23,845 nucleotides of DNA from CAZSWS01 sp964610765 (GTDB taxonomy: Bacteria; Bacteroidota; Bacteroidia; Bacteroidales; Tannerellaceae), in the NCBI GenBank assembly GCA_964610765.1, contig CAZSWS010000043.1, positions 1 through 23,845 of the forward strand, given 5' to 3'. Below, one piece after another: positions 15,928-23,845 of this stretch (positions within the stretch are counted from its first letter, which is position 1; each line of letters begins with the position of its first letter). The notes under the pieces are model-generated. The model worked only from the letters and a program-made list of their open reading frames with translations, was not told the origin of the DNA and did not search any database. Made by a program: the position numbers and the translations under genes.

Positions 15928-17379
15928 TTATTTAGGTCTTCCTACCAGGAAGCCTTTTCCAATAGCATATACATCGTCAATAACCATTTGGAAGCTCACT
16001 GTGCGTTTTTCAAAAGCGGCTCTTTCTTCCAATTTTTGGCGGTGGAATGCTTTAAGCTCTTCGGTGAAAGGAATGTTTCCGGCGTCAAGGTAGCGTATAG
16101 CACCTGAATTGTCGCGAGCCGGCATTACTTTACCTGCATTAAATTTGCTGGGAGCAAATGGGATGTCTAGTACGCCGGCTTCAAAAGCAGCAATACTACC
16201 CAACGCATAGTCTCCCTTTCCTAGTTCTTCAACTTTCTCTAGGATGCAACGCATTTCTTCTACAATAATTTCACTCTCTTTTATTACGGCAGGAATACCG
16301 GTGAAGCTTTGGTCTTTCAGCATAGAAGTCAACTGTTTGGTAGCTTTCAAGCCGGCAGCGTTAGCTTCTTTGGTTGGCACTCCCATTGCTTCGTGCGGTG
16401 TTTTTACAATTACTTTCGTTGCTTTAGCAAGCACAGCTGCAGCAGCACCCCATGAAATAACTGCAAACGATTTTGCTTCGTCTTGTGGGAAACCACCCAT
16501 CCATTGGTGGAATACAGTTGTGATACGTACATCGTTAAATCCGTAGCGGTCTAAGTATTTACGTGTTTCTGATTCCAATGCACGGATTGCAGCAACGTCT
16601 TGAATTAAGTTACCGCATTGTCCATAACCCACGGTGATGTCTTTTACTCCTTGTGTGGCAGCTAGTAAAGCTTCGATTACAGCTACAGAGTTAGAGATGC
16701 TTGGAGGAACTAATGTACCTGTTAACGGACCAAATGGTTCACGGTTGATAGATACTCCGGCTTCTTCATACAGACCTACTAAGCGGTCAGTATATTGCCA
16801 ATAAGCAATCGTTTTCTCAATAGAGAAGTTCTTTGAATAAGGAATATTGTAGGAAATACCTCCACCTTCGTACGAGGTAAAACCACCGGCAATAGCAATC
16901 TCCGTTAAAAGGCGAGCATCGGGAGTTCCGTGTCTTACCTGAACCGGGCTTTTTAAGGAAGATGTAACTGTCCTACAGATATCAATACCGTAGTTCACAG
17001 CCGGAAAACCGTTCAGCATTGAACGACCACTTTCTTTACTTTTTTCAATACCTGTTTCAGCTTCTTGGTATCTGTTTAGACGTGTGTAGCTGTCGATAGT
17101 AGTAGGTAGTAAATCGGCTTCTCCTTCTGTTTCCAAGTATTGAAGCAGCTTGATGTGCTCGGTGTATAGTGCTACTCCGGCACGAGGTTGTGTCAGTGTA
17201 ACTCCTTCTTTTTTAGCTTTGGCAAGCTTGTCTCCAAAACGTTTTTCTGAAGCAATTGATTGTTGATACTTAACAGCTTCATCAAAGTTTAAATTTTTAC
17301 CTGTTGGCCACTGTTCCAATACTTCTTTTCGCTCTGCGAAAAACTGGTCATCCGTTAATTTTACATTTTTAATTTCCAT
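15928..17379 (-). CDS. glmE: glutamate (methylaspartate) mutase epsilon subunit
   Basis: Catalytic subunit of adenosylcobalamin-dependent glutamate mutase, which rearranges L-glutamate into (2S,3S)-3-methylaspartate by a radical carbon-skeleton shift. It has 483 residues, the same length as Clostridium cochlearium GlmE. The three arginines of the substrate-binding 'arginine claw' are at identical positions: R66 in TQPRAG, R100 in SYTR and R149 in QVRHGTPD. E171 in SYEGGG is also conserved. The enzyme should therefore be a true glutamate mutase. It acts with GlmS as an E2S2 tetramer around the cofactor. The gene follows glmL after 17 nt. Confidence 0.97.
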   Translation of the reverse strand: MEIKNVKLTDDQFFAERKEVLEQWPTGKNLNFDEAVKYQQSIASEKRFGDKLAKAKKEGVTLTQPRAGVALYTEHIKLLQYLETEGEADLLPTTIDSYTRLNRYQEAETGIEKSKESGRSMLNGFPAVNYGIDICRTVTSSLKSPVQVRHGTPDARLLTEIAIAGGFTSYEGGGISYNIPYSKNFSIEKTIAYWQYTDRLVGLYEEAGVSINREPFGPLTGTLVPPSISNSVAVIEALLAATQGVKDITVGYGQCGNLIQDVAAIRALESETRKYLDRYGFNDVRITTVFHQWMGGFPQDEAKSFAVISWGAAAAVLAKATKVIVKTPHEAMGVPTKEANAAGLKATKQLTSMLKDQSFTGIPAVIKESEIIVEEMRCILEKVEELGKGDYALGSIAAFEAGVLDIPFAPSKFNAGKVMPARDNSGAIRYLDAGNIPFTEELKAFHRQKLEERAAFEKRTVSFQMVIDDVYAIGKGFLVGRPK

Positions 17380-17396
17380 AGTATCCCCTTCTTAAA

Positions 17397-18788
17397 TCAG
17401 ATTTGAGTGTTGAGTTGTTTTATGTCTTTTTTTAATATAGTTAATGCTAGCGCCGGATCAATAGCGCTTAATAAGCCCATTGAAGCAAAGATATACTTTT
17501 CGTCTAACAAGTAAGTCGGATTTTTAGGCTTCATCCGGTCAAACTGTTTCGGGTTATACATAACCCCCCGTAATACGTATGCCGGATTCGGACTGTTTAT
17601 GATTGCTCCTCCTATGCCTAGTACATAAGGAATATTGGTGAGATCCTTACCCGTAAGCGAGTAAATCTCGCCCATAGGTGAGTAATTCTTTTCCATGATT
17701 CCGCAATGTCGGTCTGTCGCAATGCGTATGGCATTTTTAGCCAGGAACTCTTCAATATGTATTTCTTCAGCTGTAGCTGCAATGGTATCCGGATTGTTGG
17801 TGCATGAAGCTACCCAATTTTGTATATGTTCTTTGGATATTTCATTTTCTTCGTCCGGACTATCCAAGTCTATTTCATCAGCTAAAAATGTCAGACTGTA
17901 CCGCATTCCCAAATCGCCTTCAACTGTTCGTTTGCTGAATGGTTCAGGCAATCCTTTTTCTAGTATGTTGTCGTGAGTTGGTTTGCCGCTAGCCATCGAA
18001 TACACATCGGTCGTAGCTCCGCCTAAGTCAATAGCCATCAATTCACCCAGCCCTTCCATCTCTTTTGTGCCTTTGCTCAGTAGTTCGCAGGCAGACATAA
18101 CAGCCAGAGGGGTAGGTATCACATCACTGTATGACATTTCCTGTACGCGTGATAAGCCTTTTGCTTCAATAATTTTTTGGATGAAAAGTGAAGTGATACT
18201 CTTTTTGGCAGGTTCAATGTCTAGTCGATTGAATTGCGGCATTACATTTTTAGTAATGACGTAGTCCTTGCCGGAGTCTTTAAATATTTCTTCTAATTCG
18301 TAAGATGCACTTTTGTTACCGGCAGCAATGATTGAGAAATCACTGTCAATAGCACATAGGCGCTTAGCATTGTTGATGATAACTTCTTTGTTTCCGCCAT
18401 CTGTTCCGCCACATAGCAAAACCAAATCCGGGTTGATTGAAGCTATTTCGTCTTGTTCTTCTTTAGATATTTCAAATGCATAGGTTTTAATCACTTTAGC
18501 TCCGGCACTGGATGCTGCCATCTTGGCTGCTTTGGCCGTAAGTTCCGGAACGAGTCCGAGTGCAACCATTTTCAGACCGCCCCCAGCACTGCTACAGCAT
18601 AGGACTTTATCGTAAGTGATAGGACCGGTTTTTTCTTCAAGTAGGGCTAAGGCATTCTTATACCCATCCATGATGTTGGTCTCAATCGTAGTAAAAGAGG
18701 AGGCCGTAGCCTTGATCTCTGCTTGAACCGCATCAATGGCTGTTAGCTTAGTATAGGTGCTACCAAAATCAACCGTTAAATAGTTCAT
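17397..18788 (-). CDS. glmL: glutamate mutase reactivating/accessory protein GlmL
   Basis: A 463-residue ASKHA-fold (actin/Hsp70-like) ATPase family protein, known from clostridial operons as MutL/GlmL. It is thought to reactivate glutamate mutase by exchanging damaged cobalamin. Phosphate-binding motifs are visible at both ends of the fold: VDFGSTYTK at 6-14 and IDLGGATTDV at 253-262. CSSAGGG (65-71) and LLCGGTDGGNKE (124-135) are further family segments. It lies between the two mutase subunit genes, 15 nt after glmS and 17 nt before glmE, the standard glmS-glmL-glmE order. Confidence 0.95.
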   Translation of the reverse strand: MNYLTVDFGSTYTKLTAIDAVQAEIKATASSFTTIETNIMDGYKNALALLEEKTGPITYDKVLCCSSAGGGLKMVALGLVPELTAKAAKMAASSAGAKVIKTYAFEISKEEQDEIASINPDLVLLCGGTDGGNKEVIINNAKRLCAIDSDFSIIAAGNKSASYELEEIFKDSGKDYVITKNVMPQFNRLDIEPAKKSITSLFIQKIIEAKGLSRVQEMSYSDVIPTPLAVMSACELLSKGTKEMEGLGELMAIDLGGATTDVYSMASGKPTHDNILEKGLPEPFSKRTVEGDLGMRYSLTFLADEIDLDSPDEENEISKEHIQNWVASCTNNPDTIAATAEEIHIEEFLAKNAIRIATDRHCGIMEKNYSPMGEIYSLTGKDLTNIPYVLGIGGAIINSPNPAYVLRGVMYNPKQFDRMKPKNPTYLLDEKYIFASMGLLSAIDPALALTILKKDIKQLNTQI

Positions 18789-18803
18789 TGTCTCAGCATG
18801 CAG

Positions 18804-19205
18804 TTAACCTAGTATTTCTTTTAAATCACCAATAGTAGTTTCTACAGCTGTTCCGGGAGGATATACTCGTGTGAATCCCATGGCTAAGAAGCGTTTTTCC
18901 ACATCGTTGAAATCTTGTTTTCCAACTACCAGGTTGCCACCTGCCAATAATGGAATGCCTTTTAAACCGGCTTCTTCGGCTTTTTCTCGTAGGCCGTTGC
19001 AGTCTATTTCGCCATGACCATATAAAGAAGAGACCACGATGGCATCAGCGTTCGTTTCGATGGCAGCTTCGATGAATTCTTCTTGAGAAACCATAACGCC
19101 AAGGTTAACTACATTAAAGCCAGCTTCATCCATAGCATAAGCGAGGATTTTGTTTCCAACTGCATGTGCATCAGCACCAATCACACCAGTAACAATAGTT
19201 TTCAT
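18804..19205 (-). CDS. glmS: glutamate mutase sigma (B12-binding) subunit
   Basis: Small cobalamin-binding subunit, 133 residues, with the base-off/His-on signature DAHAVG at 12-17 (D12, H14, G17), followed by SSLYGHG and the LLAGGN loop. H14 is the expected lower axial cobalt ligand. The sequence is strongly similar along its whole length to clostridial GlmS/MutS, including RVYPPGT near the C-terminus. It is the first gene of the nine-gene operon. A TACCTTTG -7 element lies upstream at 19271-19278, giving a leader of about 55-60 nt, too short for a cobalamin riboswitch. Confidence 0.97.
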   Translation of the reverse strand: MKTIVTGVIGADAHAVGNKILAYAMDEAGFNVVNLGVMVSQEEFIEAAIETNADAIVVSSLYGHGEIDCNGLREKAEEAGLKGIPLLAGGNLVVGKQDFNDVEKRFLAMGFTRVYPPGTAVETTIGDLKEILG

Positions 19206-19231
19206 GATTTTACTTGTATTTTTGATTATTT

Positions 19232-19263
19232 AATACCAAAATGTAACATAAACAATCGGTATT
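19232..19263 (-). promoter_or_regulatory. leader inverted repeat in the glm operon 5' region
   Basis: AATACC and GGTATT (19258-19263 and 19232-19237 on the minus strand) can pair across a 20-nt loop. The repeat begins right at the predicted transcript start. It could be a weak 5' stem-loop or an operator; the short stem keeps this uncertain. Confidence 0.3.
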
Positions 19264-19270
19264 CAGGGGT

Positions 19271-19278
19271 CAAAGGTA
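19271..19278 (-). promoter_or_regulatory. Bacteroidetes -7 promoter element for the glm operon
   Basis: Read on the minus strand the bases are TACCTTTG, a full match to the TAnnTTTG -7 consensus. The -33 position, 19 nt further upstream, reads TGTG, one mismatch from TTTG. The predicted start is near 19264, about 58 nt before the glmS ATG. Confidence 0.65.
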
Positions 19279-19360
19279 GTGAATAAAAACAATATGACAC
19301 ATTGAGAGTGAGAATATTTTTATCATTAGGACACTTCCCTGAAAGAATTGTTTTTTTATG

Positions 19361-19395
19361 GAAAAAAGACTGTCTGAAATCTCAGACAGTCTTTT
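19361..19395 (-). terminator. rho-independent terminator after mutB
   Basis: AAAAGACTGTCTGA (19364-19377) pairs perfectly with TCAGACAGTCTTTT (19382-19395), a 14-bp stem with a 4-nt loop. On the minus strand the stem is followed by a run of T. It sits 26-57 nt past the mutB stop and separates mutAB from the glm operon. Confidence 0.92.
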
Positions 19396-19420
19396 CTAAG
19401 CTTATAAAAAGCAGATGTAA

Positions 19421-21565
19421 TTAATGCTGAAGCAGGATGGTTAAAATATCACACGCTGCTTTCGTTACGGATGTTCCGGGGCCAAAAATGGCAGCAACAC
19501 CTGCCTTGTATAGGTATTCGTAATCTTGAGCCGGTATAACACCTCCCGCAATCACGATGATATCAGGACGACCCAGTTTTTTGAGCTCTTCAATTACTTG
19601 AGGTACCAGCGTTTTATGTCCGGCTGCCAGTGAAGATACACCCATGATATGGACATCATTTTCGACGGCTTGACGAGCGGCCTCTTCCGGTGTTTGGAAT
19701 AAAGGACCCATATCTACGTCAAACCCACAGTCAGCATATCCGGTTGCTACTACTTTAGCACCACGGTCATGACCGTCTTGTCCCATTTTGGCAACCATGA
19801 TACGAGGCTGTCTACCTTCTTTCTTAGCAAACTCTTCTACCAGTGCGGTAGCTTTTTCGAAGTCTGGATCTTTTTTTGATTCGGATGAATACACGCCTGA
19901 AATAGTTCTAATTATTGCTTTATATCTTCCAACCACGTCTTCACATGCATCGGATATCTCACCTAAAGATGCACGTACAGATGCAGCTTTGATTGCTAAA
20001 TCCAGTAGATTGCCTTCTTTAGTTTTTACACATTCGGTAATGTCAGCCAGTGCTTTTTTAACAGCAGCTTCGTCGCGTTTTTCACGTAAACTGTGTAAAC
20101 GCTCTGTTTGCTGTATGCGTACAGCTGTATTATCAATTTCAAGAATATCAATGGGGTCTTCTTTTTCCAAACGATATTTATTTACACCAACAATGGTTTG
20201 AGCATCCGAGTCGATACGTGCTTGTGTGCGTGCAGCGGCCTCTTCGATACGCATTTTAGGTAGACCGGTTTCAATAGCCTTAGCCATGCCACCCATGTTT
20301 TGAATCTCTTGAATCAGTTCCCAGCCTTTGTGAATCAGCTCGTTTGTGAGTGTTTCTACATAGTAAGAACCTGCCCATGGATCAATTTCTTTGGTGATTT
20401 GCGTTTCTTCTTGTATGTAAATCTGTGTGTTACGTGCAATACGTGCAGAGAAGTCAGTTGGTAAAGCAATCGCTTCGTCCAGTGCATTGGTGTGTAGCGA
20501 TTGAGTATGTCCCAAGGCAGCTGCCATTGCTTCAATACAAGTACGACCCACGTTGTTGAATGGATCTTGCTCGGTGAGTGACCATCCGGATGTTTGCGAG
20601 TGTGTTCTTAAAGCCAGCGATTTGGGGTTTTTAGCACCAAAACTGTTGACGATTTTTGCCCAAAGTACACGAGCAGCACGCATCTTGGCTATTTCCATGA
20701 AGTGATTCATGCCGATAGCCCAGAAAAACGATAGGCGAGGTGCAAAAGCATCTACGTCAATTCCGGCATCAATTCCGGCACGTAAATATTCCATCCCGTC
20801 AGCAAGTGTATAAGCCATTTCAATATCTGCGGTAGCACCAGCTTCTTGCATGTGATATCCTGAAATTGAAATAGAGTTGAACTTTGGCATTTTTTGTGAA
20901 GTGAACTCGAAAATATCAGCAATGATACGCATTGAGAATTCGGGTGGATAAATATAGGTGTTACGCACCATGAATTCTTTTAGGATATCATTTTGGATAG
21001 TTCCCGCCATTTCTTCCAATTTAGCTCCTTGTTCCAAACCGGCATTGATGTAGAACGCTAAAATAGGAAGTACTGCTCCGTTCATGGTCATAGATACAGA
21101 CATTTTGTTTAATGGAATACCATCAAACAAGATTTTCATATCTTCCAGCGAACAGATAGAAACTCCGGCTTTACCCACGTCACCCACTACGCGTTCGTTG
21201 TCGGCATCATAGCCGCGGTGTGTAGGTAAGTCGAAAGCTACAGACAAACCTTTTTGTCCGGAAGCCAGGTTACGACGATAGAATGCGTTTGATTCTTCGG
21301 CCGTAGAGAATCCGGCATATTGACGGATGGTCCATGGACGTATAGCATACATCGCGCTATATGGTCCACGCAAGAAAGGAGGAAGTCCGGCTGCATAATG
21401 CAGGTGTTCCATACCCTCCAAGTCTTCTTTTGTATATACTGATTTCACCTGAATTTGTTCGGGTGTCTTCCAGTCTGCTTCAATGCGGTTGGCTTTCATC
21501 CAGTCTGAAGCATTGGATGCTTGAAAGCCTGCATTTATATCTATATTTTTAAAATTTGGTCGCAT
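19421..21565 (-). CDS. mutB: methylmalonyl-CoA mutase large (catalytic) subunit
   Basis: Adenosylcobalamin-dependent interconversion of succinyl-CoA and (R)-methylmalonyl-CoA, used by Bacteroidales mainly to form propionate. It has 714 residues. The N-terminal TIM barrel carries the catalytic Y83 (RQYAGF), R201 (MVRNTYIYPP) and H238 (SGYHMQEAGA), matching Y89, R207 and H244 of the Propionibacterium enzyme at a constant offset of 6. The C-terminal B12 domain has DGHDRG with the cobalt-ligating H599, plus the SSLAAGH and AGG loops. All catalytic features are intact. It follows mutA after 70 nt. No methylmalonyl-CoA epimerase, decarboxylase or MeaB gene is in the window. Confidence 0.97.
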   Translation of the reverse strand: MRPNFKNIDINAGFQASNASDWMKANRIEADWKTPEQIQVKSVYTKEDLEGMEHLHYAAGLPPFLRGPYSAMYAIRPWTIRQYAGFSTAEESNAFYRRNLASGQKGLSVAFDLPTHRGYDADNERVVGDVGKAGVSICSLEDMKILFDGIPLNKMSVSMTMNGAVLPILAFYINAGLEQGAKLEEMAGTIQNDILKEFMVRNTYIYPPEFSMRIIADIFEFTSQKMPKFNSISISGYHMQEAGATADIEMAYTLADGMEYLRAGIDAGIDVDAFAPRLSFFWAIGMNHFMEIAKMRAARVLWAKIVNSFGAKNPKSLALRTHSQTSGWSLTEQDPFNNVGRTCIEAMAAALGHTQSLHTNALDEAIALPTDFSARIARNTQIYIQEETQITKEIDPWAGSYYVETLTNELIHKGWELIQEIQNMGGMAKAIETGLPKMRIEEAAARTQARIDSDAQTIVGVNKYRLEKEDPIDILEIDNTAVRIQQTERLHSLREKRDEAAVKKALADITECVKTKEGNLLDLAIKAASVRASLGEISDACEDVVGRYKAIIRTISGVYSSESKKDPDFEKATALVEEFAKKEGRQPRIMVAKMGQDGHDRGAKVVATGYADCGFDVDMGPLFQTPEEAARQAVENDVHIMGVSSLAAGHKTLVPQVIEELKKLGRPDIIVIAGGVIPAQDYEYLYKAGVAAIFGPGTSVTKAACDILTILLQH

Positions 21566-21597
21566 GTTTATTATATATATAATGTAGCGGACGAGTA

Positions 21598-21617
21598 GAA
21601 TGTGTTTTCACACATTC
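21598..21617 (-). promoter_or_regulatory. GNRA hairpin in the mutA-mutB spacer
   Basis: On the minus strand GAATGTGTGAAAACACATTC folds into a perfect 8-bp stem capped by a GAAA tetraloop, 33 nt before the mutB ATG. No T-run follows, so it is not a normal terminator. An mRNA stability or processing element between the two subunit genes is plausible. Confidence 0.5.
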
Positions 21618-21635
21618 GGCATCAGCCACTAATAA

Positions 21636-23492
21636 TTATTGTATTCCTAATTTACGATTGAAATCCATTAAAGTTTCCAACAAGTTACTTCTCACGTGGA
21701 TGAAGTGTTCAATTCCCTTAGATTTCAATTCGTCCATGCTGGCAGGAGCACCTGCTACAACGAATAGTTCTTTGCCTTTGACCAGTTCATAAGCTTCCGG
21801 AGCAAATGTTTCATATTCATCATCACTTGAGCAAAGCACAATGATGTCTGCATTTTTTGCACGAGCTGCTTTTATACCGGCTTCAACCGTTTCAAATCCT
21901 AAGTTGTCAATGATTTCATAACCTGCACAACCAAAGAAGTTGCCGGAGAACTGTGAGCGTGCCAGACGCATGGCTAGGTTGCCAATGGTTAGCATAAATA
22001 CTTTCGGGCGTTTATCGTTCTTTTCTGTAGCTAAACGTAAAGCTTCAAATTCTGAACTTCCGCGTGCAAATGAAAGTTTTTCAATATCTCCTTCACAGCC
22101 GCATCCACAACCGGAAGCATCTTCCAAGGCTATTTTTCCGGCAGCCAATTCTCCAACGTTAGGGAATTGGTTTGTGCCTAATAGCGAGATACGACGAGTT
22201 GCAATAGCTTTATGTCTGGCGGTGTTCGACTCATTAACGGCTTTTTGTACTTCTCCGGTAATAACCATTGATGCAAAGCCGCCTTTTTCTTCTACTTCAT
22301 TAAATAGTGTCCAGGCAGATTGAGCAATTGAATTGGTTAATACTTCTATATAATATGAACCGGCCGAGGGGTCTGTTACTTTGTCAAAATGGCACTCTTC
22401 TTTCAACAAGAGTTGTTGATTGCGAGCAATGCGTTCTGAGAAATCATCAGGTGTTGTGAATGGCTGGTCAAAAGGAGTGACAGTCATTGAGTCAACACCG
22501 GCAAGTGCAGCAGACATGGCTTCGGTTTGTGTACGAAGCAAGTTCACATGCGCATCATAGATGGTTAGATTCCATTTAGATGTTTCGGCATGCATATTGA
22601 TTTTGCAAGCGTCGTCGTTTTTATCTACTCCATAAGCAGCTACAATCTCAGCCCATAGCCATCTGGCAGCTCTGAATTTAGCAATCTCCATGAAGTAATT
22701 CGAGCTGATACCAAAGTTAAACTTGATTTTTGAAGCTACTTGTTTGGCATCGAAACCGTCGCCGGATAGTGATGAAATCAGCTCACTACCCCAAGCCAGG
22801 GCATATCCTAACTCTTGCGTAATGTATGCACCCGCATTGTTTAGGCTACATCCATTTACAGACAATGTTTTATAGTGAGGAAGGTTCTTTCCGGCTGCTA
22901 AAATTTCTTTGCTAGGAGCAATCCAGTCAGCAGGAACTTTACCTTTTAGTAATGGCTTTTTGAAAGCGTTATAGGCTACTGAACCATAGCATTTACTAAC
23001 ATCCACACCTTTGCTTTCGAAATACGAGGTGAGAACATTCAATAGTTCAGCTGATTTCCGGATACAAGTTTTAAAGTTTAACTCGGTAGTTTCCGGACAA
23101 ATTCCATCCAGCAATATGGCCAGATTGGAAGCGTTCACTTCATCACTTTTGATTTTGAACCCTAAAGAGTTAACCCCTTTAGTTAATAGCTCTTTGGCTT
23201 TTTTATTAGCCGAGCTAAAGTCAGTTACATTAATGTCCTGACGAATCAGCCAGGAATTGTCTTTTTTTGTGCCTCTAACAAAAGGAAATTCACCGGGGAG
23301 CGAATCCGTTGATTTTAATCCTTCAATGTCTTCAGCGCGGTAAAAGGGATTTACATTAAACCCTTCACCGGTTTTCCAAACAAGCTTTTTCTCAAACGGT
23401 GCGCCTTTCAGGTCGGCCGTTATTTTATCCATCCACTCTTGTGTTGTAACAGGAGCGAATTCAGAGAATAGCTTTTCCTTTTTTTCTGCCAT
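21636..23492 (-). CDS. mutA: methylmalonyl-CoA mutase small subunit
   Basis: Non-catalytic partner of MutB, 618 residues, forming the alpha-beta heterodimer. It has the same TIM-barrel plus flavodoxin-like layout, but the catalytic sites are lost. The segment equivalent to SGYHMQEAGA reads NGCSLNNAGA without the histidine, and the C-terminal domain lacks DxHxxG, with IGNLAMR in its place. This is the expected pattern for the subunit. An unusual CGCGC motif (462-466) lies in the linker between the two domains. It is the first gene of the mutAB unit, with a -7 element at 23569-23576. Confidence 0.95.
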   Translation of the reverse strand: MAEKKEKLFSEFAPVTTQEWMDKITADLKGAPFEKKLVWKTGEGFNVNPFYRAEDIEGLKSTDSLPGEFPFVRGTKKDNSWLIRQDINVTDFSSANKKAKELLTKGVNSLGFKIKSDEVNASNLAILLDGICPETTELNFKTCIRKSAELLNVLTSYFESKGVDVSKCYGSVAYNAFKKPLLKGKVPADWIAPSKEILAAGKNLPHYKTLSVNGCSLNNAGAYITQELGYALAWGSELISSLSGDGFDAKQVASKIKFNFGISSNYFMEIAKFRAARWLWAEIVAAYGVDKNDDACKINMHAETSKWNLTIYDAHVNLLRTQTEAMSAALAGVDSMTVTPFDQPFTTPDDFSERIARNQQLLLKEECHFDKVTDPSAGSYYIEVLTNSIAQSAWTLFNEVEEKGGFASMVITGEVQKAVNESNTARHKAIATRRISLLGTNQFPNVGELAAGKIALEDASGCGCGCEGDIEKLSFARGSSEFEALRLATEKNDKRPKVFMLTIGNLAMRLARSQFSGNFFGCAGYEIIDNLGFETVEAGIKAARAKNADIIVLCSSDDEYETFAPEAYELVKGKELFVVAGAPASMDELKSKGIEHFIHVRSNLLETLMDFNRKLGIQ

Positions 23493-23845
23493 AATTTTAA
23501 ATTAAAGAAAACGTATATTTTGGTTGTAATTTGACTATAACGAATTACATACATGTTTTAGAACAATGCAAAGATACAAGAAAAGGATGGAACATGATAA
23601 TGAAAGAAAAAATATATTGCCCTGATAGTCTTACGCTGAATGAAGTGTCAAATTTATCTTTTTCAAGGCTTTTTCTGTCATTATTTTGCTATTCTTTTGT
23701 TTTTCTTACTTGAGCGATGTTCTCAGTCAAGTAAAATAACTGTTTGATATCTTACTATTGCTTTTTTGTAAGCTTAAAACTAAAAGAGGGTGTTAAAGAT
23801 TGATAATATTTCGGCTTCGTCAGAAAATGAATAGGGACAATTTTC
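23493..23845. other. 353-nt region upstream of mutA without a supported gene
   Basis: AT-rich sequence that holds the mutAB -7 element near its left end and an inverted repeat, TTACTTGA/TCAAGTAA, at 23706-23713 and 23727-23734 with a 13-nt loop and no T-run. A 60-codon open frame at 23531-23713 begins with a non-ATG codon and overlaps the promoter, so I do not call it. Nothing else is recognisable. Confidence 0.6.
23569..23576 (-). promoter_or_regulatory. Bacteroidetes -7 promoter element for mutAB
   Basis: Read on the minus strand this is TATCTTTG, a full match to TAnnTTTG, 77 nt before the mutA ATG. I see no good -33 TTTG at 19-21 nt upstream, so the call rests on the -7 element and position. 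Confidence 0.6.

Noticed and set aside
21566..21635. Possible cobalamin riboswitch in the mutA-mutB spacer because of a GTGGCTGATGCC stretch on the minus strand
   Set aside because: The spacer is only 70 nt and lacks the B12 box and the multi-stem layout of cobalamin RNAs.
23531..23713. Possible 60-codon gene upstream of mutA
   Set aside because: Non-ATG start, hydrophobic low-complexity end, and overlap with the mutAB promoter region; no recognisable family.
1..23845. CRISPR arrays, tRNA or rRNA genes, transposases
   Set aside because: No spaced repeat array, tRNA cloverleaf, rRNA segment or transposase frame was seen on either strand.

Overview
The window looks like a chromosomal segment of an anaerobic member of the Bacteroidetes, most likely Bacteroidales. 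Three things point there: (i) -7 elements of the Bacteroidetes type TAnnTTTG in front of the two main minus-strand operons, (ii) almost no Shine-Dalgarno sequences before the starts, and (iii) a transketolase and an MsbA-like exporter that closely resemble Bacteroides proteins. I cannot name a genus.

Left part, plus strand (1-10436). An MsbA/MdlB-like ABC exporter is followed by a GH95 alpha-L-fucosidase lipoprotein. Next comes a pentose-phosphate set: transketolase, a short (298 aa) decarboxylating 6-phosphogluconate dehydrogenase, glucose-6-phosphate dehydrogenase and 6-phosphogluconolactonase. Together the last three make the oxidative branch from glucose-6-P to ribulose-5-P. The 3' end of the lactonase gene is interrupted by exactly 100 Ns flanked by an exact 55-nt duplication; this is best read as a scaffolding artefact over an intact gene. 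A small Bor/Iss-like lipoprotein ends this half, and a bidirectional hairpin terminator separates it from the convergent right half.

Right part, minus strand (10514-23492). Two transcription units are read leftward. The first is mutA-mutB (adenosylcobalamin-dependent methylmalonyl-CoA mutase), with its own TATCTTTG -7 box and a strong terminator after mutB. The second is a tightly spaced nine-gene operon with its own TACCTTTG -7 box: glmS-glmL-glmE (glutamate mutase and its reactivase), mal (3-methylaspartate ammonia-lyase), an AtuA/DUF1446-family protein, a DUF4387-family protein, a P-loop protein with a threonyl/alanyl-tRNA-synthetase SAD-like tail, and a two-subunit class I fumarase-type hydratase that is probably mesaconase. 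This is the methylaspartate route of glutamate fermentation: glutamate to 3-methylaspartate to mesaconate to (S)-citramalate.

The most interesting point is what sits in, and what is missing from, this operon. There is no citramalate lyase in the window. Instead three proteins of unknown biochemical function lie between mal and the mesaconase genes, spaced 5-21 nt apart. They are the best candidates for an undescribed activity or accessory system in the pathway. Next to it lies a second B12 mutase (MutAB), which could link the carbon to succinyl-CoA/propionate metabolism.
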